Of a stretch of DNA of 64,000 bases, positions 10,492-19,954 are shown piece by piece. This DNA is from Cupriavidus sp. P-10 (GTDB taxonomy: Bacteria; Pseudomonadota; Gammaproteobacteria; Burkholderiales; Burkholderiaceae): positions 62,001 to 126,000 of the forward strand of contig NZ_AP025170.1 in assembly GCF_003402535.2 (NCBI RefSeq), read 5' to 3'. Numbering within the stretch: the first letter of the stretch is position 1; each line of letters begins with the position of its first letter. The position numbers and the translations under genes were made by a program. Under the pieces are notes generated by a model. It was not told where the DNA came from and made no database searches. It saw only the letters and a list, made by a program, of their open reading frames with translations.

Positions 10492-11475
10492 ATGGATTAC
10501 TCTCCTCCGCCGCTCTTCAAGCAAGGCTCCTCTGCTGTCGCCAGGCTGGTGCTCTACGTGGGCATCGCGCTGGCGCTGCTGGTGGTCGACGCCCGTTTCA
10601 ACGCGCTCAGCGTGGGCCGGCAGGTGGCCGCCACCGTGCTGATGCCGGTCGAGCGCCTGGTGCTGGTGCCGCGCGACGCGCTGCGCACCGCGTTCGACTA
10701 CGCGCAGTCCTCGGCGATACTCGCCTCCGAGAACCGCGAGCTGCGCCACAACGCCGTGCAGCAGGCCGAGGCCTCGGTGCGCCAGGCCCAGCTGGAAGCC
10801 GAGAACAACCAGCTGCGCAAGCTGCTGGGGCTGGCCCGGCAATCGGCCACGCCGGTCACGTCGGCTGAAATTCTCTATGACGCGCGCGACCCCTACAGCC
10901 AGCGCATCGTGATCGACAAGGGCAGCCAGCAAGGCATGCGCGCCGGCTACCCGGTGATCGACGAGCGCGGCGTGGTCGGCCAGGTCACGCGCGTGTCGCC
11001 GTTCCAGTCCGAAGTCACGCTGCTGACCGACAAGGACCAGGCGATTCCCGTGCAGGTGGTGCGCAACGGCCTGCGCAGCGTGGCCTTCGGCGGCGCGCGC
11101 GCGGGCCACTTGGACCTGCGCTTCATGGCCGCCGCCGCCGACCTGCAGCAGGGCGACCTGCTGGTGACATCGGGGCTGGACGGCACCTACCCGCCGGGGC
11201 TGCCGGTGGCGAAGATCGTACAGATCGAGCGCAAGGCCGATACCGCCTTCTCGCGCATCTACTGCGAGCCGGTGGCCGGCGTGCGCGCGCACCGGCAGCT
11301 GCTGGTGGTGCGCTATGACTCCGCCATCCCGCCGCGCGAGTCCGTCGAGGCCAAGCCCGAGGCGCCGGTCAAGGGCGCCAAGTCCGCCGCGGCACGCGCG
11401 GCCGCGGCCAGCGCCGCGGCGGCCAGGGCGCCTTCCGCCAAAGAGGCCAGGGACGCCAAGGAGGGTCAACGGTGA
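10492..11475 (+). CDS. mreC: rod shape-determining protein MreC
   Basis: MreC is the periplasmic scaffold of the elongasome, anchored by one N-terminal transmembrane helix (residues 18-32). A coiled-coil segment follows (about 70-110, with repeated Glu/Gln/Leu, SENRELRHNAVQQAEASV), then the double beta-barrel domain (IVIDKGSQQGMRAGYPVID). The 327-residue length is typical. The C-terminus is extended by an Ala/Lys-rich tail beyond about residue 285 that is variable in the family. Its stop codon overlaps the mreD start. Confidence 0.96.
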   Translation: MDYSPPPLFKQGSSAVARLVLYVGIALALLVVDARFNALSVGRQVAATVLMPVERLVLVPRDALRTAFDYAQSSAILASENRELRHNAVQQAEASVRQAQLEAENNQLRKLLGLARQSATPVTSAEILYDARDPYSQRIVIDKGSQQGMRAGYPVIDERGVVGQVTRVSPFQSEVTLLTDKDQAIPVQVVRNGLRSVAFGGARAGHLDLRFMAAAADLQQGDLLVTSGLDGTYPPGLPVAKIVQIERKADTAFSRIYCEPVAGVRAHRQLLVVRYDSAIPPRESVEAKPEAPVKGAKSAAARAAAASAAAARAPSAKEARDAKEGQR

Positions 11476-11984
11476 CCAACCCCCAATACCTGCTGCGGCC
11501 GGTCAACCCCGCGTTTATCGCGCTCAGCTTCGTGCTGGCGTTCCTGTTCAACCTGATGCCGTGGGGCGACACGCTGTGGATCCCCGACATGGTGGCGCTG
11601 GTGCTGGTGTTCTGGAACATCCACCAGCCGCGCAAGGTGGGCATGGGCGTGGCCTTCGCGCTGGGCCTGCTGATGGACGTGCACGATGCGCGCCTGCTGG
11701 GCGAGCATGCGCTGGCCTATACGCTGCTGGCTTACTTTGCCATCACCATCCACCGCCGCGTGCTGTGGTTCACGGTGTACACCCAGGCGCTGCACGTGCT
11801 GCCGCTGCTGTTCGTCGCGCACGCGGTGCCGGTGCTGATCCGGCTGGCGATGGGCGCGCCGCTGCCCGGCTGGCCGCTGCTGCTGGCGCCGGCGATCGAG
11901 GCGCTGCTGTGGCCGCTGGCGACCAGCCTGCTGCTGGCGCCGCAGCGCCGTTCGAGCGATGTCGACGAGACGCGCCCGATCTGA
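11472..11984 (+). CDS. mreD: rod shape-determining protein MreD
   Basis: MreD is a small polytopic membrane protein of the elongasome. The 170 residues contain about five hydrophobic helices (for example FIALSFVLAFLFNLMPWGD and MVALVLVFWNIHQP). Translation most likely starts at a GTG that overlaps the mreC stop (GTGA), an arrangement that couples synthesis of the two partners. Family membership rests on position, length and hydrophobic pattern. Confidence 0.94.
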   Translation: MTNPQYLLRPVNPAFIALSFVLAFLFNLMPWGDTLWIPDMVALVLVFWNIHQPRKVGMGVAFALGLLMDVHDARLLGEHALAYTLLAYFAITIHRRVLWFTVYTQALHVLPLLFVAHAVPVLIRLAMGAPLPGWPLLLAPAIEALLWPLATSLLLAPQRRSSDVDETRPI

Positions 11985-12018
11985 CGCCACTCATCCCTAA
12001 CAGGCCCCGCGCAGTACC

Positions 12019-14325
12019 ATGACCGAAATCCGCAACGTCGAACTGGAAATCGGCCGCTTCCGCATCCGCGTGGCGGCCGCGGCCCTGTTCACGGTGATCT
12101 GCTTTGGCCTGCTGTTCTCGCGCTTCCTGTGGCTGCAGTGGTACAAGCATGACCAGTACTCGGCCAAGGCCGAGGACAACCGCATCTCGGTGGCGCCGAT
12201 CGAGCCCAACCGCGGCATCATCATGGACCGCAACGGGATCGTGCTGGCGCGCAACTATTCGGCGTACACGCTGGAGATCACGCCGTCCAAGCTGACCGAT
12301 ACCCTGGACAACACCATCGAAAGCCTGTCGGGGCTGGTGGAGATCCAGCCGCGCGACCGGCGCCGCTTCAAGCGGCTGATGGAAGAGTCGCGCAGTTTCG
12401 AGAGCCTGCCGATCCGCAGCCAGCTGACCGACGAGGAAGTGGCGCGTTTCTCCGCGCAGCGCTTCCGCTTCCCCGGCGTGGACGTGCGCGCGCGGCTGTT
12501 CCGCCAGTACCCGCTGGGCGAGTCGGCATCGCACGTGATCGGCTACCTGGGCCGCATCTCGCAGCGCGACCAGGAGCGGATCGAGGCCATGGACGAGGCC
12601 AATGACGCCGACAGCGCCAAATACGATCCCCGCAAGGACGCCGACAACTACAAGGGCAGCAACTACATCGGCAAGATCGGCCTGGAGCAGAGCTACGAGA
12701 CCGAGCTGCACGGCCTGACCGGCTTCGAGGAAGTCGAAGTCAGTGCCGGCGGGCGCCCGATCCGCACGCTGTCGACCTCGCCCGCCACGCCCGGCAACAA
12801 CCTGATCCTGTCGCTGGACATCCGCCTGCAGCAGCTGGCCGAGGCGCTCTATGGCGACCGCCGCGGCGCGCTGGTGGCGATCGAGCCGACCACCGGCGAT
12901 ATCCTGGCCTTTGTATCCAAGCCGACCTTCGATCCCAACCTGTTCGTCGAAGGGATCGACACCAATACCTGGAACGAGCTTAACGGCTCGCCCGACAAGC
13001 CTCTGCTGAACCGTCCGCTGCGTGGCACGTATCCGCCGGGCTCGACCTACAAGCCGTTCATGGCGCTGGCGGCGCTGAGCACCGGCAAGCGCACGGCGGC
13101 GTGGGGCATGTCGGATCCGGGCTTCTTCACGCTGGGCAACCACACTTTCCGCGACGACAAGCCGGGCGGGCACGGCTGGGTCGACATGCACAGTTCGATC
13201 GTGCATTCCTGCGACACCTACTACTACGCGCTGGCGCGCGACATGGGCGTCAACGGCATCCATGACTTCATGAAGCCGCTGGGCTTCGGCCAGATCACCG
13301 GCATCGACATCGAGGGCGAAAGCCGCGGCATCCTGCCGTCGACCGAGTGGAAGCGCAAGGCCTACCGCAAGCCCGAGCAGCAGAGGTGGTATGACGGCGA
13401 GACCATCTCGCTGGGCATCGGCCAGGGCTACAACAGCTTCACCATCCTGCAGCTGGCGCAGGCGACCTCGGTGATCGTCAACAACGGCAAGGTGATGAAG
13501 CCTCACCTGGTCAAGGCGGTCGAGGACGCGGTCACGCGCAAGCGCACGCTGACGGTGCCCAAGGAAAGCTACACGATCCCGTTCAAGCAGGCCGACATCG
13601 ACGTGATCAAGCGCGCCATGGTGGCGGTGACGCACGCCGGCACGGCCGCGCGCGTGTTCGCCGGCGCGTCGTACGAGTCGGCCGGCAAGACCGGCACGGC
13701 GCAGACCTACAGCCTGTCCAAGGGCGAGAAGTACAACCACCACGCGCTGGCCGAGCACAAGCGCGACCACTCGCTGTACACCGCGTTCGCGCCGGCGGAC
13801 CAGCCGAAGATCGCGATCGCGCTGATCGTCGAGAACGCCGGCTTTGGCGCCGCGGTGGCTGCGCCGATCGCGCGCAAGCTGATGGACTACTACCTGACCG
13901 GCAAGTGGCCGGCCGACCTGGAGGCGATGGCGCCACCGGCCAGTGAGCGCGTGGCCGGCCGTCCGCCGGTGGATACGCCGAGCGTGTTCACCACCGGCCA
14001 GACCGCCAGCATTGCCAGCGCCACGGTGATGTCGTCCGGTGCCGGCCCCGCCAGCGGCGCCGCCGCCAGCGCGGTGGCCGCGGCCTCCGGCGCGCAGCCG
14101 GTGACGCCGGAGGCCATCGCCGCCGCGCTGAACGCCGGGGCAATCGCGCCGGCCTCGGCCGTGGAGACGCTGGACCAGCGCATGCTGCAGGCCCTTGGCC
14201 ATAGCAAGCCCGCTCCGCAGCCGGCCTCCGCCCCCGCCGTGCAGCCCGTCAGGGCGCCCGCGCCCAAACCTCGCGTCAAGCCCGTGTCCGCCAAGGCGGC
14301 CAGCGGTGCCGACGCCACCCGCTGA
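12019..14325 (+). CDS. mrdA: penicillin-binding protein 2 (peptidoglycan transpeptidase)
   Basis: PBP2 cross-links lateral-wall peptidoglycan as partner of the RodA polymerase. The 768-residue class B PBP has one N-terminal transmembrane helix (about residues 20-45), a dimerisation domain, and a transpeptidase domain with the three catalytic motifs: STYK (nucleophile S342, K345), SCD (S397) and KTG (K557). The last 130 residues form an Ala/Pro-rich extension (SAPAVQPVRAPAPKPR) not found in enteric PBP2, so the protein is longer than the usual 630 or so. It follows mreD by 34 nt and precedes mrdB by 11 nt. Confidence 0.97.
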   Translation: MTEIRNVELEIGRFRIRVAAAALFTVICFGLLFSRFLWLQWYKHDQYSAKAEDNRISVAPIEPNRGIIMDRNGIVLARNYSAYTLEITPSKLTDTLDNTIESLSGLVEIQPRDRRRFKRLMEESRSFESLPIRSQLTDEEVARFSAQRFRFPGVDVRARLFRQYPLGESASHVIGYLGRISQRDQERIEAMDEANDADSAKYDPRKDADNYKGSNYIGKIGLEQSYETELHGLTGFEEVEVSAGGRPIRTLSTSPATPGNNLILSLDIRLQQLAEALYGDRRGALVAIEPTTGDILAFVSKPTFDPNLFVEGIDTNTWNELNGSPDKPLLNRPLRGTYPPGSTYKPFMALAALSTGKRTAAWGMSDPGFFTLGNHTFRDDKPGGHGWVDMHSSIVHSCDTYYYALARDMGVNGIHDFMKPLGFGQITGIDIEGESRGILPSTEWKRKAYRKPEQQRWYDGETISLGIGQGYNSFTILQLAQATSVIVNNGKVMKPHLVKAVEDAVTRKRTLTVPKESYTIPFKQADIDVIKRAMVAVTHAGTAARVFAGASYESAGKTGTAQTYSLSKGEKYNHHALAEHKRDHSLYTAFAPADQPKIAIALIVENAGFGAAVAAPIARKLMDYYLTGKWPADLEAMAPPASERVAGRPPVDTPSVFTTGQTASIASATVMSSGAGPASGAAASAVAAASGAQPVTPEAIAAALNAGAIAPASAVETLDQRMLQALGHSKPAPQPASAPAVQPVRAPAPKPRVKPVSAKAASGADATR

Positions 14326-14336
14326 AGGAGACGCGC

Positions 14337-15479
14337 ATGGATCGCCGCCGCGTCATGTCCCTGGTCAAGACCGCGCTGACCGGTTTTGACAAACCGCTTT
14401 CGCTGATCGTCTTCCTGCTGTTTGCCACCGGCATCGTCGCGCTGTACTCGGCCGCCATCGACATGCCGGGCCGCGTCGAAGACCAGTTGCGCAACATCCT
14501 GCTGTCGTACGTGGTGATGTTCGTGATCGCCTACCTGCCCACGCAGACGCTGATGCGGGTGGCGGTGCCGATGTACACGGTCGGCGTGGCGCTGCTGATC
14601 GCGGTGGCCATGTTCGGTTTGATCCGCAAGGGCGCGCGCCGCTGGCTCTATGTCGGGATGGTGATCCAGCCGTCCGAGATCATGAAGATCTCGATGCCGC
14701 TGATGCTGGCGTGGTACTTCCAGAAGCGCGAGGGCATGATCAAGTGGTTCGACTTCATCGTCGCGCTGGGGCTGCTGGTGATCCCGGTCGGCCTGATCGC
14801 CAAGCAGCCCGACCTCGGCACCGCGCTGCTGGTGATGGCGGCGGGCCTGTATGTGATCTACTTCGCCGGACTGTCGTGGAGGCTGATCCTGCCGCTGTTG
14901 GGGCTGCTGGTGGTGGCGATCACGCTGCTGATCACGTTCCAGAACGACATGTGCGCGCCGGGCGTGAACTGGCCGGTGCTGCACGACTACCAGCAGCACC
15001 GCGTGTGCACGCTGCTCGACCCGACCAGCGACCCGCTCGGCAAGGGCTTCCACACCATCCAGTCGATCATCGCGATCGGCTCGGGCGGGGTCGAGGGCAA
15101 GGGCTTCCTCAAGGGGACGCAGACCCACCTCGAATTCATCCCCGAGAAGCACACCGACTTCATCTTCGCGGTCTACTCCGAAGAGTTCGGCCTGATCGGC
15201 AACGCGCTGCTGCTGGTGCTGTATTTGCTGCTGATCTTCCGCGGGCTGTTCATTGCCGCCAACGCGCCGACGCTGTTCTCGCGGCTGCTGGCGGGGTCGA
15301 TCACGCTGATCTTCTTCACCTATGCGTTCGTCAACATGGGCATGGTGAGCGGGATCCTGCCGGTGGTGGGCGTGCCGCTGCCGCTGATGAGCTATGGCGG
15401 GACGGCGCTGGTGACGCTGGGGGCGGGGGTTGGGCTCCTGCTTAGTATTTCGCGGCAGAAGCGGCTGATCCAGACGTAG
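14337..15479 (+). CDS. mrdB: rod shape-determining protein RodA (SEDS glycosyltransferase)
   Basis: RodA polymerises lipid II into glycan strands during elongation. The 380-residue SEDS protein has about ten transmembrane segments and the conserved features KQPDLGTALLVMAAG (with the essential SEDS aspartate), the extracellular loop GKGFLKGTQTHLEFIPEKHTDF, and the C-terminal PLPLMSYGGTALV motif. It closes the mre-mrd operon; the dispersed repeat copy B follows the stop codon. Confidence 0.97.
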   Translation: MDRRRVMSLVKTALTGFDKPLSLIVFLLFATGIVALYSAAIDMPGRVEDQLRNILLSYVVMFVIAYLPTQTLMRVAVPMYTVGVALLIAVAMFGLIRKGARRWLYVGMVIQPSEIMKISMPLMLAWYFQKREGMIKWFDFIVALGLLVIPVGLIAKQPDLGTALLVMAAGLYVIYFAGLSWRLILPLLGLLVVAITLLITFQNDMCAPGVNWPVLHDYQQHRVCTLLDPTSDPLGKGFHTIQSIIAIGSGGVEGKGFLKGTQTHLEFIPEKHTDFIFAVYSEEFGLIGNALLLVLYLLLIFRGLFIAANAPTLFSRLLAGSITLIFFTYAFVNMGMVSGILPVVGVPLPLMSYGGTALVTLGAGVGLLLSISRQKRLIQT

Positions 15480-15496
15480 GTTTTTGCATAGCGCTG

Positions 15497-15586
15497 GTTT
15501 GCTCCCCTCTCCCCATGAGCCCCACGAGGGGGAGGGAGAACACCTTGCTTAGGCCAGCTCGGGCGGCGTTGGAGCACCCAAAACCG
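15497..15586. repeat. dispersed hairpin-rich intergenic repeat, copy B (inverted)
   Basis: This segment is the reverse complement of the element at 3322-3540. It shares the CGGTTTTGGGTGCTCC block (here ending at 15586), the GCCTAAGCAAGG block and the terminal GAGAGGGGAGCAAACC block. It is shorter than copy A because the internal part is missing. It lies between mrdB and the DUF484 gene. Confidence 0.75.
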
Positions 15587-15654
15587 TGCGCCCCTGCGCA
15601 GGCAAGTGTGTTTGCTAAACTGCCACCCAATTTTCCTCTACCGGTCCAAGCCCC

Positions 15655-16335
15655 ATGAACGCCCAAGACGTCGCCGCCTACCTGCAGAGCCACCCCGAAT
15701 TCTTCGAAGAGCACGCCGAGCTGCTGGCTGCCGTGCAGCTGACCAGCCCGCACAGCCACCGCGCCGTGTCGCTGCAGGAGCGCCAGATGGAAATCCTGCG
15801 CGAGAAGAACAAGGGCCTGGAGCTGCGCCTGGCCGACCTGGTGCGCCATGGCCACGACAACGACCGCACCCAGCAGCGCCTGCACGACTGGCAGCTGCGG
15901 CTGCTGGCCGAGGCCGATTCGCACGCGCTGCCGTATGCAGTGCAGGACGGCCTGCAGCAGGTGTTCGACGTGCCGGCCGTGGCGCTCCGGCTGTGGGACG
16001 TGGCCGAACAGTACGTCCACATGGAAGTCGCGCAGGGCGCCAGCGAAGATATGCGCCTGTTCGCCGACGGCCTGCGCGCGCCGTATTGCGGCGCCAACAG
16101 TGGCTTCGAGGCGGCAGCGCTGCTGGAGCGCGACGATATCGTCTCGCTGGCGATGGTGGCGCTGCGTGTGCCCGTGCGCGCGGCCGATGCCGGTGCCGAC
16201 GTGCAGGGCGCCGCGTTCGGCCTGCTGGTGCTGGGCTCGCCCGACCCGCGCCGCTTCCATGAAGGCATGGGCACGGCCTACCTGGCGCAGATCGGCGAAG
16301 TCGCCGGGGCCGCGCTGAACCGCCTGCGCGACTGA
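15655..16335 (+). CDS. DUF484 family protein
   Basis: A 226-residue soluble protein with the DUF484 start pattern (MNAQDVAAYLQSHPEFFEEH), a short coiled coil near residues 40-70 (QERQMEILREKNKGLELRLADL) and a GAF-like C-terminal part. DUF484 genes commonly lie directly upstream of xerC, as here (10-nt gap), but the function is not established. The ATG used is the only one that retains the conserved N-terminus. The -10-like sequence TAAACT lies about 35 nt upstream. Confidence 0.9.
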   Translation: MNAQDVAAYLQSHPEFFEEHAELLAAVQLTSPHSHRAVSLQERQMEILREKNKGLELRLADLVRHGHDNDRTQQRLHDWQLRLLAEADSHALPYAVQDGLQQVFDVPAVALRLWDVAEQYVHMEVAQGASEDMRLFADGLRAPYCGANSGFEAAALLERDDIVSLAMVALRVPVRAADAGADVQGAAFGLLVLGSPDPRRFHEGMGTAYLAQIGEVAGAALNRLRD

Positions 16336-16345
16336 GGCCGATGCC

Positions 16346-17437
16346 GTGAGCGCACGCCGGCCATCGCGCCAGCCCGCTCCCGCGCCGGTGGATGACGGCG
16401 CGTCTTCGTCGACCGATCTGCCGGCCGATCCGCTGGTCGTGCGCTATCTCGACTGGCTGCGCGGCAGCCGCAAGCTGGCCGACCATACGCTCGCCTGCTA
16501 TGGGCGCGACCTGCGCGTGCTGCAGGCGCATGCCGCGCGCTACGCGCCCGGTGTCGCATTGCTGGCGCTGCAGACCCAGCATATCCGCAACTTCGCCGCC
16601 CGCCTGCATGGCAGTGGGCTGGTCGGCACCAGCATCGCCCGCACGCTGTCGGCGTGGCGTGGCTTCTACCAGTGGGCGGCGCGGCATGGCCATGGCGTGA
16701 CGGTCAACCCGGTCGAAGGCGTGCGCGCGCCGCGTTCCGGCCATGCGCTGCCGAAGGCGCTGTCGGTCGAGCATGCGGTGGCGCTGGTCGCCCACACCGC
16801 CGGCACCGATGCGCAGGCCTTGCGCGACCACGCGGTATATGAACTGTTCTACTCCAGCGGGCTGCGGTTGTCGGAGCTGGTGCAGCTGGACCTGCGCTAT
16901 GCCGCCGTTGACGGCTACCAGTCCAGCGGCTGGCTTGACCTGGGCGGCGCCGAGGTGACGGTGACCGGCAAGGGCGCGCGCCGGCGCACGGTGCCCGTCG
17001 GCAGCAAGGCCATCGAGGCGCTGCGTGCCTGGATCGCGGTGCGCGACACGCTGCTGCGCCCCGGCGCGACGCCTGAAGATGCGCACGCACTGTTCCTGGG
17101 GCCGCGCGGGCGGCGGCTGTCGATGCGCACGGTGCAGTTGCGGCTCAAGCAGCAGGCGCTCGGCGCAGGCGTGCCGGCCGACGTGCATCCGCATATGCTG
17201 CGGCATTCGTTCGCCACCCACGTGCTGCAGTCGTCGGGCGACCTGCGCGCGGTGCAGGAGATGCTGGGGCACGCCAGCATCTCGACCACGCAGATCTATA
17301 CCTCGCTGGATTTCCAGCACCTGGCGCGGGTCTACGACAAGGCGCACCCGCGCGCGGGACGGCGTTCGGCGCCTGCGTCGGAACCAACAGGCGACGAGGC
17401 CGACAAGACCGGCGCCGCCGACGAAACCGGGGACTAA
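16346..17437 (+). CDS. xerC: tyrosine recombinase XerC
   Basis: XerC works with XerD at dif sites to resolve chromosome dimers. The protein has an N-terminal SAM-like core-binding domain (residues 30-120) and the catalytic domain with the tyrosine recombinase residues: R174 (SGLRLSEL), H283 and R286 (HMLRHSF), H309 (GHASIS) and the nucleophile Y318 (TQIYTS). The start is GTG (MSARRPSRQP). At 363 aa it is longer than E. coli XerC (298) because of N- and C-terminal extensions. The stop codon lies 1 nt from the end of a convergent LysR gene. XerC rather than XerD is inferred from the DUF484 neighbour. Confidence 0.92.
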   Translation: MSARRPSRQPAPAPVDDGASSSTDLPADPLVVRYLDWLRGSRKLADHTLACYGRDLRVLQAHAARYAPGVALLALQTQHIRNFAARLHGSGLVGTSIARTLSAWRGFYQWAARHGHGVTVNPVEGVRAPRSGHALPKALSVEHAVALVAHTAGTDAQALRDHAVYELFYSSGLRLSELVQLDLRYAAVDGYQSSGWLDLGGAEVTVTGKGARRRTVPVGSKAIEALRAWIAVRDTLLRPGATPEDAHALFLGPRGRRLSMRTVQLRLKQQALGAGVPADVHPHMLRHSFATHVLQSSGDLRAVQEMLGHASISTTQIYTSLDFQHLARVYDKAHPRAGRRSAPASEPTGDEADKTGAADETGD

Positions 17438-17438
17438 T

Positions 17439-18395
17439 TCACTCCCACTGCGCCAGCACTTCGCGGAATCGCTCGATCTCCGGCATCAGCCAGCTGCGGA
17501 AGGCCTGCACCTTGGGCAGGTTCAGCGACCCCGGTGCGCACACGAAGTACAGCAGCCACGGACACGGGATGCTGACGTCGAACAGCCGCACCACGCGCCC
17601 CGCCAGCAGGTCGTTGTAGGCCAGCGACGAGCGGATCAGCGCGATCCCCTGGCCCTCCGACGCGGCCTGCAGCAGCAGCGACGAATCTTCCATCAGCAGG
17701 CCCTTGCGCGGCTCGGGCCAGTCCAGCCCGGCGGCCTCGAACCACGGCTTCCACGGATCGCCCTCGCCGCGCAGCAGCGGCATGCCGGCCATCTCTCCCG
17801 GCTTCTGCGGCAGCCGTCCGCCGTTGAAGCTGGGGCTGCACATCGGAAAGAAGACGTCGTCGAGCAGCTTTTCCACATACAGGCCGGGATAGTCGCCGCT
17901 GCCCATGCGCAGCGCGATATCGACTTCTTCATGCGCAAAGTTGACCAGCGTGTTCGACGACAGCAGCTCGACGTCCAGCTCGGGATGGCGCTCGATAAAG
18001 CTGCCGATGCGCGGCGTGAGCCAGCGCGCGGCGAACGAAGGCATGGTGCTGATGGTCAGGCGCTTGTCGCGGTTGCCCGCCTGCAGCACGCGCGTGGCAT
18101 CGGCGATCTGGAGCAGCGCGTCGCGCACGCGTTCGGCGTAGACGCGGCCTGCCGGGGTCAGCGCCACGCGTTTGCCGTGGCGCTCGAACAACGGCAGGCC
18201 CAGCTCGTCTTCCAGCCCGCGGATCTGGTGGCTGACCGCGCCGTGGGTGACGAACAACTCCGTCGCCGCGCGCGAAAAACTCTCATGGCGCGCCGCCGCC
18301 TCGAACGCGCGCAGTGCGGTCAGCGCCGGCAGGCGCGGCAACTCGCGGTGCCAGCCGCGCGGCAGGTCTTTTTCCCAGGCGCTCTTCCAGGCCAT
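17439..18395 (-). CDS. LysR-family transcriptional regulator, GcvA-like
   Basis: A 318-residue LysR regulator: winged helix-turn-helix at residues 16-75 (LPALTALRAFEAAARHESFSR, then VTHGAVSHQI recognition helix) and a type 2 periplasmic-binding-fold effector domain. The HTH matches the GcvA/AmpR branch. A start 29 codons upstream is possible, but MAWKSAWEK is preferred because it leaves a normal divergent promoter region. It is divergent from the DUF2917 gene (248-nt gap), which suggests that gene is its target. The effector is unknown. Confidence 0.9.
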   Translation of the reverse strand: MAWKSAWEKDLPRGWHRELPRLPALTALRAFEAAARHESFSRAATELFVTHGAVSHQIRGLEDELGLPLFERHGKRVALTPAGRVYAERVRDALLQIADATRVLQAGNRDKRLTISTMPSFAARWLTPRIGSFIERHPELDVELLSSNTLVNFAHEEVDIALRMGSGDYPGLYVEKLLDDVFFPMCSPSFNGGRLPQKPGEMAGMPLLRGEGDPWKPWFEAAGLDWPEPRKGLLMEDSSLLLQAASEGQGIALIRSSLAYNDLLAGRVVRLFDVSIPCPWLLYFVCAPGSLNLPKVQAFRSWLMPEIERFREVLAQWE

Positions 18396-18464
18396 GGCTG
18401 CCTCCGGTGAAGTCGGGTTTATGTGAATCTGACTAACAAGAACAAAGAAAATATATCGTTTTGA

Positions 18465-18484
18465 TAGTGTCCGGGCAATCACTA
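18465..18484. promoter_or_regulatory. candidate LysR-type operator in divergent gap
   Basis: TAGTG (18465-18469) and CACTA (18480-18484) form an inverted repeat with a 10-nt spacer in the AT-rich half of the gap between the LysR gene and the DUF2917 gene. The right arm overlaps CTAAT, the short motif known from GcvA targets. Arms are short, so this is tentative. Confidence 0.35.
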
Positions 18485-18643
18485 ATATTCCATCACCGGC
18501 CCCCGCTGTAGCGATTCACCTAACGACGAATTCCACAGGATTTAACTGGCATGGTCCTCTTGCCGGGCCAATTGCATGGATTCGTTGCCCATAAGCGACA
18601 GCGTGGCGCAACTGCCTCCGGGCCGGCTGAACGGAGAACTTCG

Positions 18644-19012
18644 ATGAAAACCGTGCTCACAACGACCGTGTTCACCCTGAATCCTGGCGAAGTCACCGCG
18701 CTGTCGGTGCACGCCGCCCAGCGCCTGCATGTCGAGAAAGCCAATGGCATGGATGTATGGCTGACGCGCGAAAGCGATTCGGAGGACTACTGGCTGCGTT
18801 GTGGCGGCAGCCTGTTGCTCCGCACTGGCGACGAGGTGGTGGTCAGCATCGACCCGCGCGCGCAGGAACCGGTACGCCTGGCGTTGATCGCCGAGGCGCG
18901 CCGTCCGGCGCTGGCGCTGGCCGATGTGCCGCACCTGGTGTACCGCAGCCTGCGCCGACTGGTTCGAGGCACGGAATGGACGCCTAACCAGGACCAGGCC
19001 GCCGCATCCTGA
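18644..19012 (+). CDS. DUF2917 domain protein
   Basis: A 122-residue protein with the DUF2917 pattern of short beta-strands and a central [19 protein letters not shown] segment followed by GDEVVVSI; it resembles a small cupin-like or beta-barrel fold. Function is not known. These genes are often found divergent from a GcvA-like LysR regulator in Burkholderiales, as here. The ATG at MKTVLTTT begins the conserved part; a longer in-frame start adds only low-complexity residues. A strong terminator follows at 19138-19161. Confidence 0.8.
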   Translation: MKTVLTTTVFTLNPGEVTALSVHAAQRLHVEKANGMDVWLTRESDSEDYWLRCGGSLLLRTGDEVVVSIDPRAQEPVRLALIAEARRPALALADVPHLVYRSLRRLVRGTEWTPNQDQAAAS

Positions 19013-19137
19013 AGCCGAAGCGGAAGCGGAAGGGACATCGTCCGCGTCACACCGGCGCCGCGCGCATCTGCGCCTGGCCTGGTCCCGTGACGCAAACGAC
19101 GATTCCCCCGCGCCGCAAGGCTGACAGGGGCAAGCAG

Positions 19138-19161
19138 GGGCCGGCGCAAGCCGGCCCTTTT
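19138..19161 (+). terminator. Rho-independent terminator after the DUF2917 gene
   Basis: GGGCCGGC (19138-19145), GCAA tetraloop, GCCGGCCC (19150-19157) and a T4 tract. It insulates lipB, whose start codon is 16 nt further on. Confidence 0.8.
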
Positions 19162-19176
19162 CGTTACACTCTCGCC

Positions 19177-19914
19177 ATGCATCCGATTCAGATCATCGAA
19201 CGCGGCCGCGAGGACTATCAGCCGTGTTTCGACGCGATGCGCGCCTTCACCGCCGCACGCTCCCCCGAGACGCCAGACCAGATCTGGCTGGTCGAGCATC
19301 CGCCGGTCTACACCCTGGGCCAGGCGGGCGATCCCGCACACCTGCTGTCGCCTGACGACAACATCCCGGTGGTTCAGATCGACCGTGGCGGCCAGATCAC
19401 TTATCACGGCCCAGGCCAGGTAGTGGCTTACCTGTTGCTCGATTTGCGCCGCCGCCACCTGATGGTGCGCGAGCTGGTCTACGCCATCGAGCAGGCAGTG
19501 CTGGACACGCTCGCGGCGTATAATCTCGCAGCCGAACGCAAGCCCGGCGCCCCTGGCATCTACCTGTCCGAGGGGCCGCACCAGGGCGCCAAGATTGCCG
19601 CGCTCGGCCTCAAGATCCGCAACGGCTGCAGCTACCACGGCGTCAGCCTCAACGTGCAGATGGACCTGTCGCCGTTCCTGCGCATCAATCCCTGCGGCTA
19701 TGCCGGACTGGAAACAGTCGACATGGCTACCGCGGGCGCCACCTGCCCGGTGGCGGATGCCGATGGCGCCCCCCTGCCCGTGACCGCGGCAAGACAAACC
19801 GACATCGCACAGCGCCTGGCGGCTGCATTGTGCGAAGTGCTGGCAGCGCACGAATCCCGCGTGCTGGCGGCTGAAGCCGCCGACGTGAATGCCGACCCGG
19901 CCCTGGCCTCCTAG
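19177..19914 (+). CDS. lipB: octanoyl-[ACP]:protein N-octanoyltransferase
   Basis: LipB transfers octanoate from acyl carrier protein to lipoyl domains, the first step of lipoate synthesis. The 245 residues contain the family signature [22 protein letters not shown] and the catalytic pair K139 (GAKIAALG) and C190 (GATCPVAD). The ATG at [10 protein letters not shown] is chosen because the upstream in-frame codons cross the terminator stem. lipA follows after 40 nt on the same strand, an operon conserved in proteobacteria. Confidence 0.97.
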   Translation: MHPIQIIERGREDYQPCFDAMRAFTAARSPETPDQIWLVEHPPVYTLGQAGDPAHLLSPDDNIPVVQIDRGGQITYHGPGQVVAYLLLDLRRRHLMVRELVYAIEQAVLDTLAAYNLAAERKPGAPGIYLSEGPHQGAKIAALGLKIRNGCSYHGVSLNVQMDLSPFLRINPCGYAGLETVDMATAGATCPVADADGAPLPVTAARQTDIAQRLAAALCEVLAAHESRVLAAEAADVNADPALAS

Positions 19915-19954
19915 TCAAAAGCGAAATGCACGCTGAGCGCGTGCGGAGAAATGT

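Noticed and set aside
11770..14202. A frame of about 800 codons antisense to mrdA
   Set aside because: Shadow of the PBP2 gene with its catalytic motifs; the antisense peptide has no family features.
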